Assembly: GCA_029268085.1 (NCBI GenBank)
Contig: JAJUHD010000120.1
Coordinates: 1 to 7,920, forward strand
Direction of reading: 5' to 3'
Origin: Bacillota bacterium
GTDB lineage: Bacteria > Bacillota > Clostridia > Oscillospirales > Oscillospiraceae
Length of the DNA: 7,920 bases
Positions 1 through 6,344 of the stretch are shown in pieces. Each line of letters starts with the position of its first letter. The first letter of the stretch is position 1. The notes under the pieces are model-generated. The model was not told where the DNA came from. It worked only from the letters and a program-made list of their open reading frames with translations, and made no database searches. The position numbers and the translations under genes were made by a program.

Positions 1-1542
1 ACCGCTCAGTCGGTCGTAAATAAGCACCGGGCAAAATACGACGACGTACGCAACTTTGCAAAACACCATGTTTTCCAAATCAACGATACGCATCCGACAA
101 TGGTTATTCCTGAGCTGATGCGGATCTTTATGGACGAGGACGGACTCGGTTGGGACGAGGCGCTCAACATAGTTTCGAACTGCGTCGCCTACACGAACCA
201 CACAGTCATGTCCGAAGCGCTTGAATGCTGGCCGCAGGATCTGATCGAAACACAGCTTCCACGCATTTGGCAGATCATTCGTGAAATAGATACTCGATAT
301 AGAAAATATCTAGACGAGAAATTCGGATGTAATGACGAGGCAATTTTGCGCAATCTGATCATCAGCGGCGGCAAAGTGCATATGGCAAACATCTGTCTTG
401 CAGTATGTTTCAAGGTAAACGGAGTTTCCGTCATGCACAGCGAAATACTTAAAAATGAGCTTTTCCGTGATATATATTCACAAAAGCCGGATAAATTCAC
501 AAATGTGACAAACGGGATTGATCACAGGCGCTGGCTTACTCAGATTAATCCCGGACTGCACGGGCTTATAACCGAGCTTTTCGGCTCAGACTCTTATCTG
601 CTGCATCCCGAAATGTTAGGGCAGCTCGAGACATTCGTATCCGATACTTCCGTCCTGCGCAGGCTGGAAGATATCAAGGCCGATAACAAGCAGAGACTTT
701 GCGAATACGTCAAAAAGGAAAACGGCGTAATCCTTAATCCCGACGCCATCTTTGACGTTCAGATAAAGCGCCTGCATGAATACAAGCGCCAGCTTCTTTG
801 CGCAATGCTGATAATGGAGCTTCAGCAGCGAATCCATGACAATCCGAACGCAGAATTCCTGCCGCGCTGCTTCATCTTCGGAGCAAAGGCGGCTAGCGGC
901 TACAAGGCGGCAAAGCGTATAATCAGTCTCCTCTGCTCTCTTGCGGACGAGATTAATTCGGATCCTTTCTGTAAGGGAAAGCTTCAGGTCGTATTTTTGG
1001 AAAATTACCGCGTTACCGTTGCTGAAAAGCTTATGCCGGCGGCGCAGGTCTCGGAGCAGATATCCACGGCCGGCAAGGAGGCAAGCGGTACCGGCAACAT
1101 GAAGCTTATGATGAACGGTGCTATTACAATCGGCACGCTTGACGGTGCGAACGTCGAAATGCATAAACGTTTGGGTGACGAAAACATGATCCTGTTCGGC
1201 CTGCGCGCAGACGAAATCGCCGACCTGAAAAAGCGAGGCTATGACCCTCTTTCTGTCTACAATAGAAACGACAGGCTTCGCCTTGCCCTGAACCATATGA
1301 GCCGTGGATTTCCGAACGGTGAAAGCTTCTCCGACCTTGTTTCAAAGCTGGTCTATGGTGGTGACGAGTATATGCTGCTCGCAGATTTTGACAGCTATGT
1401 TGCCGCTCACGATAGATTGTACTTATTATTATCCGATAATGATAAGCGCTCTGCAATCTCACTCCGCAATATCGCACGAAGCGGTGTCTTTGCAGCCGAC
1501 CGAGCCGTTGCGGAATACGCAAAATACATTTGGGGCTTTTAA
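1..1542 (+). CDS. glgP: Glycogen/starch/maltodextrin phosphorylase, 5'-truncated by the window edge
   Basis: This is the last 513 residues of a GT35 phosphorylase, a PLP enzyme that releases glucose-1-phosphate from alpha-1,4-glucan ends in the cytoplasm. The reading frame is open from base 1. Visible motifs in order are QINDTHP (residues 26-32 of the visible part), TNHTVMSEALE, VNGVSVMHSE, TNGIDHRRWL, DVQIKRLHEYKRQ and FGAKAASGYK. The PLP-site block EASGTGNMK follows, with the Schiff-base lysine at visible residue 368 (codon 1102-1104), then NGAITIGTLDGANVE. Aligning that lysine with Lys680 of rabbit muscle phosphorylase implies about 290-310 N-terminal residues lie outside the window. The 145 residues after the lysine match the usual C-terminal length, so the 3' end is intact. 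An intrinsic terminator follows, so the gene is transcriptionally separate from spoIIGA. Glycogen versus maltodextrin preference cannot be told from this part. The family call is very secure; the symbol is by homology. Confidence 0.96.
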   Translation, partial: TAQSVVNKHRAKYDDVRNFAKHHVFQINDTHPTMVIPELMRIFMDEDGLGWDEALNIVSNCVAYTNHTVMSEALECWPQDLIETQLPRIWQIIREIDTRYRKYLDEKFGCNDEAILRNLIISGGKVHMANICLAVCFKVNGVSVMHSEILKNELFRDIYSQKPDKFTNVTNGIDHRRWLTQINPGLHGLITELFGSDSYLLHPEMLGQLETFVSDTSVLRRLEDIKADNKQRLCEYVKKENGVILNPDAIFDVQIKRLHEYKRQLLCAMLIMELQQRIHDNPNAEFLPRCFIFGAKAASGYKAAKRIISLLCSLADEINSDPFCKGKLQVVFLENYRVTVAEKLMPAAQVSEQISTAGKEASGTGNMKLMMNGAITIGTLDGANVEMHKRLGDENMILFGLRADEIADLKKRGYDPLSVYNRNDRLRLALNHMSRGFPNGESFSDLVSKLVYGGDEYMLLADFDSYVAAHDRLYLLLSDNDKRSAISLRNIARSGVFAADRAVAEYAKYIWGF

Positions 1543-1551
1543 CTGAAAACT

Positions 1552-1584
1552 AAAAAAACGCAGACTTTTGTCTGCGGTTTTTTA
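1552..1584 (+). terminator. Intrinsic terminator after glgP
   Basis: A perfect 7-bp stem (CGCAGAC at 1559-1565 with GTCTGCG at 1570-1576) encloses a TTTT loop. It is preceded by an A-run and followed by G and six T residues (1578-1583). It begins 10 bases after the phosphorylase stop codon and separates that gene from spoIIGA. Confidence 0.93.
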
Positions 1585-1628
1585 TATTTGTCCGACCTAA
1601 AGCAACGTCTTTTTCAGACCTGTCCGCA

Positions 1629-1634
1629 TATACT
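1629..1634 (+). promoter_or_regulatory. Possible -10 element just ahead of spoIIGA
   Basis: TATACT matches the sigma-A -10 consensus at 5 of 6 positions and ends 6 bases before the spoIIGA start codon. No recognisable -35 lies 16-22 bases upstream, which would be expected only if an activator such as Spo0A replaces -35 contacts. Two TGTCCG elements (1589-1594 and 1621-1626) lie nearby but are poor matches to the Spo0A box TGNCGAA. If it is used, the transcript would be almost leaderless. This is a weak call. Confidence 0.25.
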
Positions 1635-1640
1635 GCAAAT

Positions 1641-2471
1641 ATGAAAACTATATATGCGGACGAAATGTTTCTCCTCAATCTCATTATAAATTACTTTATC
1701 GTTTTGGCCACGGCGAAGCTCTGCGCCCTGCCGCTGAAGCGGATCCGCTTTGCTGTATCTGCCGCGGTCGGCGCTATCTATTCAGTATTGCCGCTTTTCG
1801 AACCTCTCCGTATTCTCGCATCGCCTGTTCTCAAAATCGTACTTGGTTTTGTGATGACGCTTATTGCGTTCGGAGCTGAGAAGATCCTAAAACCCTTTTT
1901 AGCGTTTCTGGCTGTCTCAGCTGCCTTCGGCGGCACTGTTTATGCGTCTTCCCTTTTTGCCGGGCAAAACATTGATGACGGTATTTACATAAACGCATCG
2001 ATGCGCGTGCTCCTGCTCTCCTTCGCAGTGTGTTATTTCGTACTGACAATCGTTTTCAGGCGTTTCGGAAAAAAGCGTGCACGCGAAATTCGCAGTGTAA
2101 AAGTAACTCTATGCGGCAGGATCGCCGAGTTTCAGGCGCTAAGGGATACAGGAAACGAACTTTACGACCCCCTGAGCGGTCTGCCGGTCATGGTCGTTGA
2201 TGTCAATGAAGCGGGCAAGCTCCTGCCGGAGCATCTTTTAAAAGCTCTGAAAGCCGGAGTTCCTGAATTCATTCATGCCTTGAGCGATGAGGATATATAT
2301 TTCAAAAGGTTCAGACTTGTGCCGTATTCTGCCGTCGGGGTAAAAATGGCGCTCCTGCCTGTTTTTCGTCCTGACGAGCTTCTTGTGGACGGGCAAGAGG
2401 ATAAAAACACTCTGGTGGGGCTCTGTCCCACAATTCTTAGCACTGACAGCGAGTATTCCGCTGTAATCTAA
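1641..2471 (+). CDS. spoIIGA: SpoIIGA, sigma-E processing peptidase
   Basis: This 276-residue membrane aspartic protease, placed in the forespore septum, activates pro-sigma-E in the mother cell. The N-terminal half has about five hydrophobic membrane segments (roughly residues 8-27, 35-52, 58-78, 83-103 and 121-140), beginning with the family-typical opening YADEMFLLNLIINYF. The C-terminal soluble half carries the catalytic motif DTGN with Asp169 (codon 2145-2147), equivalent to the DSGN of the Bacillus subtilis enzyme, followed by LYDPLSGLPV. The length suits clostridial members; the B. subtilis protein is about 30 residues longer. The start is fixed by the conserved N-terminus, yet the 20 bases before it contain no Shine-Dalgarno-like sequence and no in-frame ATG, GTG or TTG lies upstream as far back as the terminator. 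Its substrate gene sigE begins 60 bases downstream on the same strand, the standard arrangement. Confidence 0.95.
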   Translation: MKTIYADEMFLLNLIINYFIVLATAKLCALPLKRIRFAVSAAVGAIYSVLPLFEPLRILASPVLKIVLGFVMTLIAFGAEKILKPFLAFLAVSAAFGGTVYASSLFAGQNIDDGIYINASMRVLLLSFAVCYFVLTIVFRRFGKKRAREIRSVKVTLCGRIAEFQALRDTGNELYDPLSGLPVMVVDVNEAGKLLPEHLLKALKAGVPEFIHALSDEDIYFKRFRLVPYSAVGVKMALLPVFRPDELLVDGQEDKNTLVGLCPTILSTDSEYSAVI

Positions 2472-2472
2472 T

Positions 2473-2510
2473 GATAATGCCGCTGTTTTGCGGTGATAGT
2501 GGAGATTATC
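2473..2510 (+). other. Weak imperfect hairpin between spoIIGA and sigE
   Basis: Nested short inverted repeats lie in the 60-base gap: GATAAT (2473-2478) pairs with ATTATC (2505-2510), and inside it CCGC (2480-2483) pairs with GCGG (2490-2493). There is no T-run after it, so it is not a terminator, and the two genes are presumably cotranscribed. It sits directly upstream of the sigE ribosome binding site and could influence translation, but the stems are short and may be chance. Confidence 0.25.
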
Positions 2511-2517
2511 GTAAAAC

Positions 2518-2523
2518 GGAGGA
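2518..2523 (+). promoter_or_regulatory. Ribosome binding site that sets the sigE start
   Basis: GGAGGA lies 8 bases before the ATG at 2532. It selects this ATG over an in-frame GTG 39 bases further upstream (2493), which would place the Shine-Dalgarno inside the coding region and add 13 residues absent from known SigE proteins. Confidence 0.9.
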
Positions 2524-2531
2524 TTGCGAAA

Positions 2532-3269
2532 ATGGAGCATAAAACCATCAGTCTTTACACAAGAGTCTATATCGCACTCATGGAAGCCCTTGCAAGGCTT
2601 GGACTTGTGTTGCCGCCGGGGGTACACTATATCGGCGGAAGCGACGTCCTTCCGCCTCCCCTGTCAAAATCCGAAGAGCGCAAAGCAATTGACGCCCTGG
2701 AGCGAGGCGACGAAACCGCGAAGAAAAAGCTCATTGAGCACAATCTGCGCCTCGTCGTCTATATAGCCCGCAGATTTGAGAATACGGGCGTTGGTCTCGA
2801 GGACCTTATCTCGATTGGAACCATAGGGCTTATCAAGTCCATAAACACCTTTGACTCTGAGAAGAAGATCAAGCTCGCGACTTATGCCTCACGCTGTGTT
2901 GAAAACGAAATTCTGATGTATCTGCGCAAGATCAGCGCGCAGAAGGCCGAAGTCTCCCTCGATGAGCCGCTTAACACCGACTGGGACGGAAATGAACTTC
3001 TGCTTTCGGATGTGCTGGGCACGGACGGCGACGAGGTCTCACGCCCGCTTGAGGACGACGCCGATAAGAAGCTCCTGATGGACGCGGTCGACGGTCTTGA
3101 CGAGCGTGAACGCACTATCATAGTCATGCGCTTTGGTCTGGGAGGTTCAACAGAATACACGCAGAAAGAAGTCGCAGACATTATGGGCATCTCGCAATCA
3201 TATATAAGCCGCCTTGAAAAACGTATCATTGTGCGCCTAAGACGTGAGATAATTCGCCAATCAAAATGA
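2532..3269 (+). CDS. sigE: RNA polymerase sigma-E factor (pro-form), early mother-cell sporulation sigma
   Basis: This 245-residue sigma-70 family protein directs early mother-cell transcription during sporulation and closely follows B. subtilis SigE (239 aa). Residues 1-32 are a pro-sequence with an amphipathic, membrane-binding look. The junction VHYIGGSDVLPPPL aligns with the B. subtilis processing site VYYIGGSEALPPPL, placing SpoIIGA cleavage near His32/Tyr33. Region 2 spans about 67-132, with NLRLVVYIARRFENTG and the -10-reading helix KLATYASRCVENEILMYLR. WDGNELLLSDVLGTD (151-165) is a SigE-like linker. Region 4 spans about 186-238, with the helix-turn-helix TQKEVADIMGISQSYISRLEKR. The start at 2532 is set by a strong ribosome binding site. 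The gene follows spoIIGA by 60 bases and is probably in one operon with it. In many Clostridia and Bacilli sigG comes next; here a terminator and a convergent metabolic gene follow instead. Confidence 0.97.
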   Translation: MEHKTISLYTRVYIALMEALARLGLVLPPGVHYIGGSDVLPPPLSKSEERKAIDALERGDETAKKKLIEHNLRLVVYIARRFENTGVGLEDLISIGTIGLIKSINTFDSEKKIKLATYASRCVENEILMYLRKISAQKAEVSLDEPLNTDWDGNELLLSDVLGTDGDEVSRPLEDDADKKLLMDAVDGLDERERTIIVMRFGLGGSTEYTQKEVADIMGISQSYISRLEKRIIVRLRREIIRQSK

Positions 3270-3272
3270 AAT

Positions 3273-3301
3273 AAGCCATCACCTTATCGGTGATGGCTTT
3301 T
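3273..3301. terminator. Shared bidirectional terminator between sigE and sdaA
   Basis: An 11-bp perfect stem (AAGCCATCACC at 3273-3283 with GGTGATGGCTT at 3289-3299) encloses a 5-base loop. It fills the 33-base gap between the convergent sigE and serine dehydratase stop codons. On the + strand the stem ends in TTTT. On the - strand it is followed by a looser T-rich stretch, so termination of sigE is likely the stronger of the two. Confidence 0.88.
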
Positions 3302-3302
3302 G

Positions 3303-4508
3303 TTATGTCGTCATTTTATAGAGCTTTGCGAGTCCGCCGTCCGCAGTTTCCCTGTAATTCCGGTTTAGGTCGCGGCCCGTATCGTACATAGTCTTGATGA
3401 TGAGATCCATCGAGATTTTCCTCGTAAATGTCAGGAAATTTGCAAGTGTCACGGCATTTATAGCCCTCATAGCGGCAACTGCGTTGCGCTCGATGCATGG
3501 TATTTGAACAAGCCCGTAGATTGGATCGCAGGTCAGTCCGAGGTGATGCTCGATAGCGATTTCGGCGGAGTACTCGATCTGATCTATACCCATTCCGAAG
3601 AGTTCCGCGAGCGAGGCTGCGGCCATCGCGCAGGCCGTACCGATCTCAGCCTGACAGCCGCATTCCGCGCCGCTTATCGAAGCGTTCGTCTTAACGAGAA
3701 GACCAATCAATCCTCCGACGGCGAGCGCATCGAGAATTTTTTCATCCTTGTAGCCCTTCTCGTCCTTAAAGTATTTGAGCACTGCCGGCACGACACCGCA
3801 GGAGCCGCAGGTAGGCGCTGTTACGATCCTTCCGCCGTCAGCGTTCTGCTCGCTTACCGCAAATGCGTAGGAACAGACCACTCTAGTCTCATAGGTAGCT
3901 TTGCTCTCGTCCATGTGCCGCTGGTTATACAACTGCTGTGCGCGCCGCTCTACATTCAGCCCGCCCTGCAGGATACCCGTTTTCGAGAGCCCCTCAAGCA
4001 CAGACTGCTGCATGGCATCCCAGATCTCGGAAAGGTACGCATATATCCCGTCGCCTTCCATGCGGCGCACATATTCGCTTAATCTCAAATTATGTTCCTT
4101 GCAGTACTGAGAAATCTCTGAAAAAGAATTCTGGTCGTAAACTTCGTCTTCCTGCACGGCAGTCTCGCCTTCGGCGAGGATATCTCCGCCGCCGATACTG
4201 AAATAACGCTTCCGGAGCTGCTCTTTGTCACCCGAAAATCCAATGAATTCCATCGTGTTTTGATGTGGCAGTCCTTCGGTTTTCGTGTCAAATATGATAT
4301 TTACGGGCAGCGGCGAAAGAGCGTTCCTGATCGCTTCGTCGGTTTTATGGCCTTTACCCGTTTTCGCAAGCGATCCGAATAATATAACCTCAAAGCGGTT
4401 TGCATCCGGACAAAGAGCGGCAAACTGCCTAGCGGCTTTTTCTGGACCCATAGTGTGCGAGCTTGAGGGTCCGCGACCAATCTTATATACCTGTCGTATA
4501 GATTTCAT
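3303..4508 (-). CDS. sdaA: L-serine dehydratase (ammonia-lyase), single-chain [4Fe-4S] type, compact
   Basis: The enzyme converts L-serine to pyruvate and ammonia in the cytoplasm using an iron-sulfur cluster rather than PLP. The 401-residue chain has the beta-alpha order of E. coli SdaA (454 aa). The beta domain (about 1-112) carries GPSSSHTMGPEKAARQF, the TGKGHKTD block (50-57) and SIGGGDI. The alpha domain (about 128-397) carries APTCGSCGVVPAVL, NASISGAECGCQ, LTCDPIYGLVQIPCIERN and YRETADGGLA. Cys285, Cys327 and Cys338 have the same 42- and 11-residue spacings as the cluster ligands of the Legionella enzyme (343, 385, 396). The beta domain lacks roughly 30-45 residues found after TGKGHHTD in the E. 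coli protein, and the C-terminus ends KLYKMTT without the tail cysteine of that group. The start at 4508 follows AGGAG by 5 bases. An in-frame TTG at 4577 overlaps the upstream gene and is not chosen. It lies 52 bases after the FAD dehydrogenase gene with no terminator between, so cotranscription is likely. Confidence 0.93.
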   Translation of the reverse strand: MKSIRQVYKIGRGPSSSHTMGPEKAARQFAALCPDANRFEVILFGSLAKTGKGHKTDEAIRNALSPLPVNIIFDTKTEGLPHQNTMEFIGFSGDKEQLRKRYFSIGGGDILAEGETAVQEDEVYDQNSFSEISQYCKEHNLRLSEYVRRMEGDGIYAYLSEIWDAMQQSVLEGLSKTGILQGGLNVERRAQQLYNQRHMDESKATYETRVVCSYAFAVSEQNADGGRIVTAPTCGSCGVVPAVLKYFKDEKGYKDEKILDALAVGGLIGLLVKTNASISGAECGCQAEIGTACAMAAASLAELFGMGIDQIEYSAEIAIEHHLGLTCDPIYGLVQIPCIERNAVAAMRAINAVTLANFLTFTRKISMDLIIKTMYDTGRDLNRNYRETADGGLAKLYKMTT

Positions 4509-4513
4509 ATTTT

Positions 4514-4518
4514 CTCCT
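4514..4518 (-). promoter_or_regulatory. Ribosome binding site that sets the sdaA start
   Basis: On the - strand the sequence reads CTAGGAGAAAATATG, with AGGAG 5 bases before the ATG at 4508. This supports the 401-residue product over a 424-residue version starting at a TTG within the upstream gene. Confidence 0.88.
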
Positions 4519-4560
4519 AGATTAATATCTTTAAAGCTAAAAATACATTCACCTGAATTA

Positions 4561-6144
4561 TTATGGCAATACGGCAACCGCTTCAGCCACTCTTATGCCG
4601 TCCACGGCTGCGGAAGTGATTCCGCCTGCATAGCCAGCGCCTTCTCCGCAGGGGAATATGCCCCTGACGGTTGTCTGAAAGTCGTCCCCGCGAAGAATAC
4701 GCACCGGCGATGATGAGCGCGTTTCGATTCCCGTCATAACTGCATTCGGGTCGGCAAAGCCTCGCAGGCTGCGGTCAAAAATCGGGATCGCGTCGTTGAG
4801 CGTATCCGAAACATATTTGGGAAGACATCTGCGCAGATTGGCCGGCTTTACGCCCGGGCAATAGGTGGGTACTATGCTGCCGATTCCTTTAGAAGCTTTT
4901 CTAGATAAAAAATCGCCTACCGTTTGAATCGGGGCAAAATAATCCCCGCCTCCGATAATAAAGGCTTTGTTTTCCCACAGCTCTTGAAACCTCATCCCAC
5001 CCAGCGGATGCTTGGTTTTGAAGTCCGAGGGGGTAACTCCGACAAGAAGTCCGGCGTTTATATTCTCCCCATCTCTCGCGCGGTAGCTCATGCCGTTCGT
5101 GACGAGACGCTCATTCTCCGAAGCTGCCGCTACGACCCGTCCGCCCGGGCAGACGCAGAAAGAAAACGCGCTCCTTCCGTTAGGCAAATGGCAAGCCAGT
5201 TTGTAGTCCGAGGGCGGGAGCATCTCCGCAAAGCCTCCGTACTGAGAAAATGATATTGCCTCCTGCTTGTGCTCGATGCGCACCCCGATTGCAAAGGCTT
5301 TTTGCTCCATAGGTATTCCTGCGTCCCAAAGCATCTCAAAAGTATCTCGTGCCGAGTGCCCCGGTGCAAGAATCAGCGCGTCACATGGTATTTCGTAATC
5401 TCCATGCTCCGAGGCAACGGTGACGCCGGTTAGAACCTTGTCTTTAACCTTTATGCCGCTCAGCATGTTTTCGAAGCGGATATCACAGCCAAGTCGTATC
5501 AACTCCTGGCGGATGTTTTTGACAACATCTCTTAAAATATCCGTACCCACATGAGGCCTGTTAGACCAGATGATATCCTCCGGCGCTCCATGCTCGACAA
5601 AGGTTTCGAATACATGAGATATCCGCGGGTCGTTCGTCCCGGTAGAAAGCTTTCCGTCCGAAAAAGTACCCGCTCCCCCCTCGCCGAACTGTACGTTCGA
5701 GTTAAGGTCGAGGCTGCCAGTTTTCCAGAAACGCTCAACATCCTCTGTACGTTTGTCTACGTCTCTTCCTCGTTCAAGAATAATTGGTTTCAGTCCCGCG
5801 CGCGCCAGATGCAGTGCAGCGAAAAGCCCTGCGGGACCCATACCGGCTATAACCGGAGGAAGCTTGCTTTTCCTTTTCACCTCTGGAAAAACATAGTTCT
5901 TCGGCTCGAAAAGCTCAATATGACTATTTTTTGCCGCAGCAACAAGATTTTCCTCATTTTCGGCGGAAAGTGTTACGGCACAGACATAATGGACGTTGCT
6001 CTTTTTCCTAGCATCGATTGAAAGACGCGTGAGACGCAAATTGCTGATGCTGTCCGAAGAAAGTCCAAGCTCGCCGGCGGCCTTTACCCTTATATCGTTT
6101 TCAGTATAATCGACCGGCAATTTTATGTTTGTGATCTTTATCAA
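4561..6144 (-). CDS. Uncharacterised FAD-dependent dehydrogenase (COG2509-like NAD(P)/FAD oxidoreductase)
   Basis: This 527-residue flavoprotein has no assigned substrate. Residues 1-90 form the small N-terminal region typical of this family, beginning MIKITNIKLPVD. The Rossmann dinucleotide-binding motif follows at 98-112, with glycines 101, 103 and 106 (GMGPAG) and the ribose-binding acidic residue Glu124 in ILERG. Next come FGEGGAGTFSDGKL (153-166), APGHSARDTFEML (261-272), HLPNGRSAFSFCVCPGG (319-335) and the C-terminal FAD-closing segment GEGAGYAGGITSAAVDGIRVAEA (500-522). There is no signal peptide or membrane segment, so it is cytoplasmic. The start codon is TTG at 6142-6144, preceded only by a G-rich stretch. 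It is chosen because the residues after it match the family start and no ATG or GTG lies in frame before the upstream stop. It is the first gene of a likely operon with sdaA. The family call is firm; the function is unknown. Confidence 0.9.
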   Translation of the reverse strand: MIKITNIKLPVDYTENDIRVKAAGELGLSSDSISNLRLTRLSIDARKKSNVHYVCAVTLSAENEENLVAAAKNSHIELFEPKNYVFPEVKRKSKLPPVIAGMGPAGLFAALHLARAGLKPIILERGRDVDKRTEDVERFWKTGSLDLNSNVQFGEGGAGTFSDGKLSTGTNDPRISHVFETFVEHGAPEDIIWSNRPHVGTDILRDVVKNIRQELIRLGCDIRFENMLSGIKVKDKVLTGVTVASEHGDYEIPCDALILAPGHSARDTFEMLWDAGIPMEQKAFAIGVRIEHKQEAISFSQYGGFAEMLPPSDYKLACHLPNGRSAFSFCVCPGGRVVAAASENERLVTNGMSYRARDGENINAGLLVGVTPSDFKTKHPLGGMRFQELWENKAFIIGGGDYFAPIQTVGDFLSRKASKGIGSIVPTYCPGVKPANLRRCLPKYVSDTLNDAIPIFDRSLRGFADPNAVMTGIETRSSSPVRILRGDDFQTTVRGIFPCGEGAGYAGGITSAAVDGIRVAEAVAVLP

Positions 6145-6166
6145 AGCCCACGCCCCCAGATGGATG

Positions 6167-6181
6167 CATACATAATGTATG
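6167..6181. promoter_or_regulatory. Operator-like palindrome at the FAD-dehydrogenase promoter
   Basis: CATACAT-A-ATGTATG is a perfect 15-base palindrome with a single central base. It lies 4 bases downstream of the proximal -10 box, so it covers the predicted transcription start, a classic position for a repressor site. The inner TACA-N3-TGTA resembles, but is one base wider than, BlaI/CopY-type TACA-N2-TGTA operators. The regulator is unknown. Confidence 0.4.
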
Positions 6182-6185
6182 ATGT

Positions 6186-6214
6186 ATTATACCACAATCT
6201 AGCAGCTATTTCTA
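6186..6214 (-). promoter_or_regulatory. Proximal sigma-A promoter of the FAD-dehydrogenase/sdaA operon
   Basis: On the - strand TAGAAA (6209-6214) is followed after 17 bases by a perfect TATAAT (6186-6191), which is preceded by TGG to give an extended -10 (TGnTATAAT). The predicted start of transcription is near 6179, about 35 bases ahead of the TTG start codon. Confidence 0.7.
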
Positions 6215-6245
6215 TCCGATAAATACTTCTGAACTGATTTTTTCA

Positions 6246-6276
6246 ATTATATATTGATATACGCAAAATTCGTCAA
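6246..6276 (-). promoter_or_regulatory. Distal candidate sigma-A promoter of the same operon
   Basis: On the - strand TTGACG (6271-6276, 5 of 6 to consensus) is followed by TATATA at a 17-base spacing (6248-6253), or by a perfect TATAAT at a 19-base spacing (6246-6251). It would start transcription near 6239, about 60 bases upstream of the proximal promoter. The rest of the 200-base gap between the two genes holds only the upstream terminator and the palindrome. Confidence 0.5.
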
Positions 6277-6292
6277 ACAATAAAGGAATTAG

Positions 6293-6325
6293 AAAACGCT
6301 CCCGGAAAATTCCGAGGAGCGTTTT
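6293..6325 (-). terminator. Terminator of the DUF1002 gene
   Basis: A 10-bp perfect outer stem (AAAACGCTCC at 6293-6302 with GGAGCGTTTT at 6316-6325) holds an inner 5-bp stem (CGGAA with TTCCG), separated by one bulged base. It begins 19 bases after the DUF1002 stop codon on the - strand and runs into TTTTCTAATT. It separates that gene from the FAD-dehydrogenase operon. Confidence 0.88.
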
Positions 6326-6344
6326 AAAGCTTCAAATAAATTTA

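Noticed and set aside
616..1296. A 226-codon open frame on the - strand inside glgP
   Set aside because: It is antisense to a strongly conserved phosphorylase region including the PLP site, shows no recognisable domain, and has no promoter or terminator of its own.
2493..2531. GTG start 13 codons upstream for sigE
   Set aside because: The extension would run through the strong GGAGGA site and add residues not found in SigE pro-sequences; the ATG at 2532 is correctly spaced.
3504..4082. A 192-codon open frame on the + strand opposite sdaA
   Set aside because: It mirrors the conserved serine dehydratase alpha domain and is explained by codon bias on the real strand; no family resemblance is seen.
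4509..4577. TTG start giving a 424-residue serine dehydratase
   Set aside because: It overlaps the end of the upstream gene, adds residues without family similarity, and ignores the AGGAG-ATG at 4508.
5551..6021. A 156-codon open frame on the + strand opposite the FAD dehydrogenase
   Set aside because: It is antisense to the FAD-binding region of a well-supported gene, with no ribosome binding site or domain.
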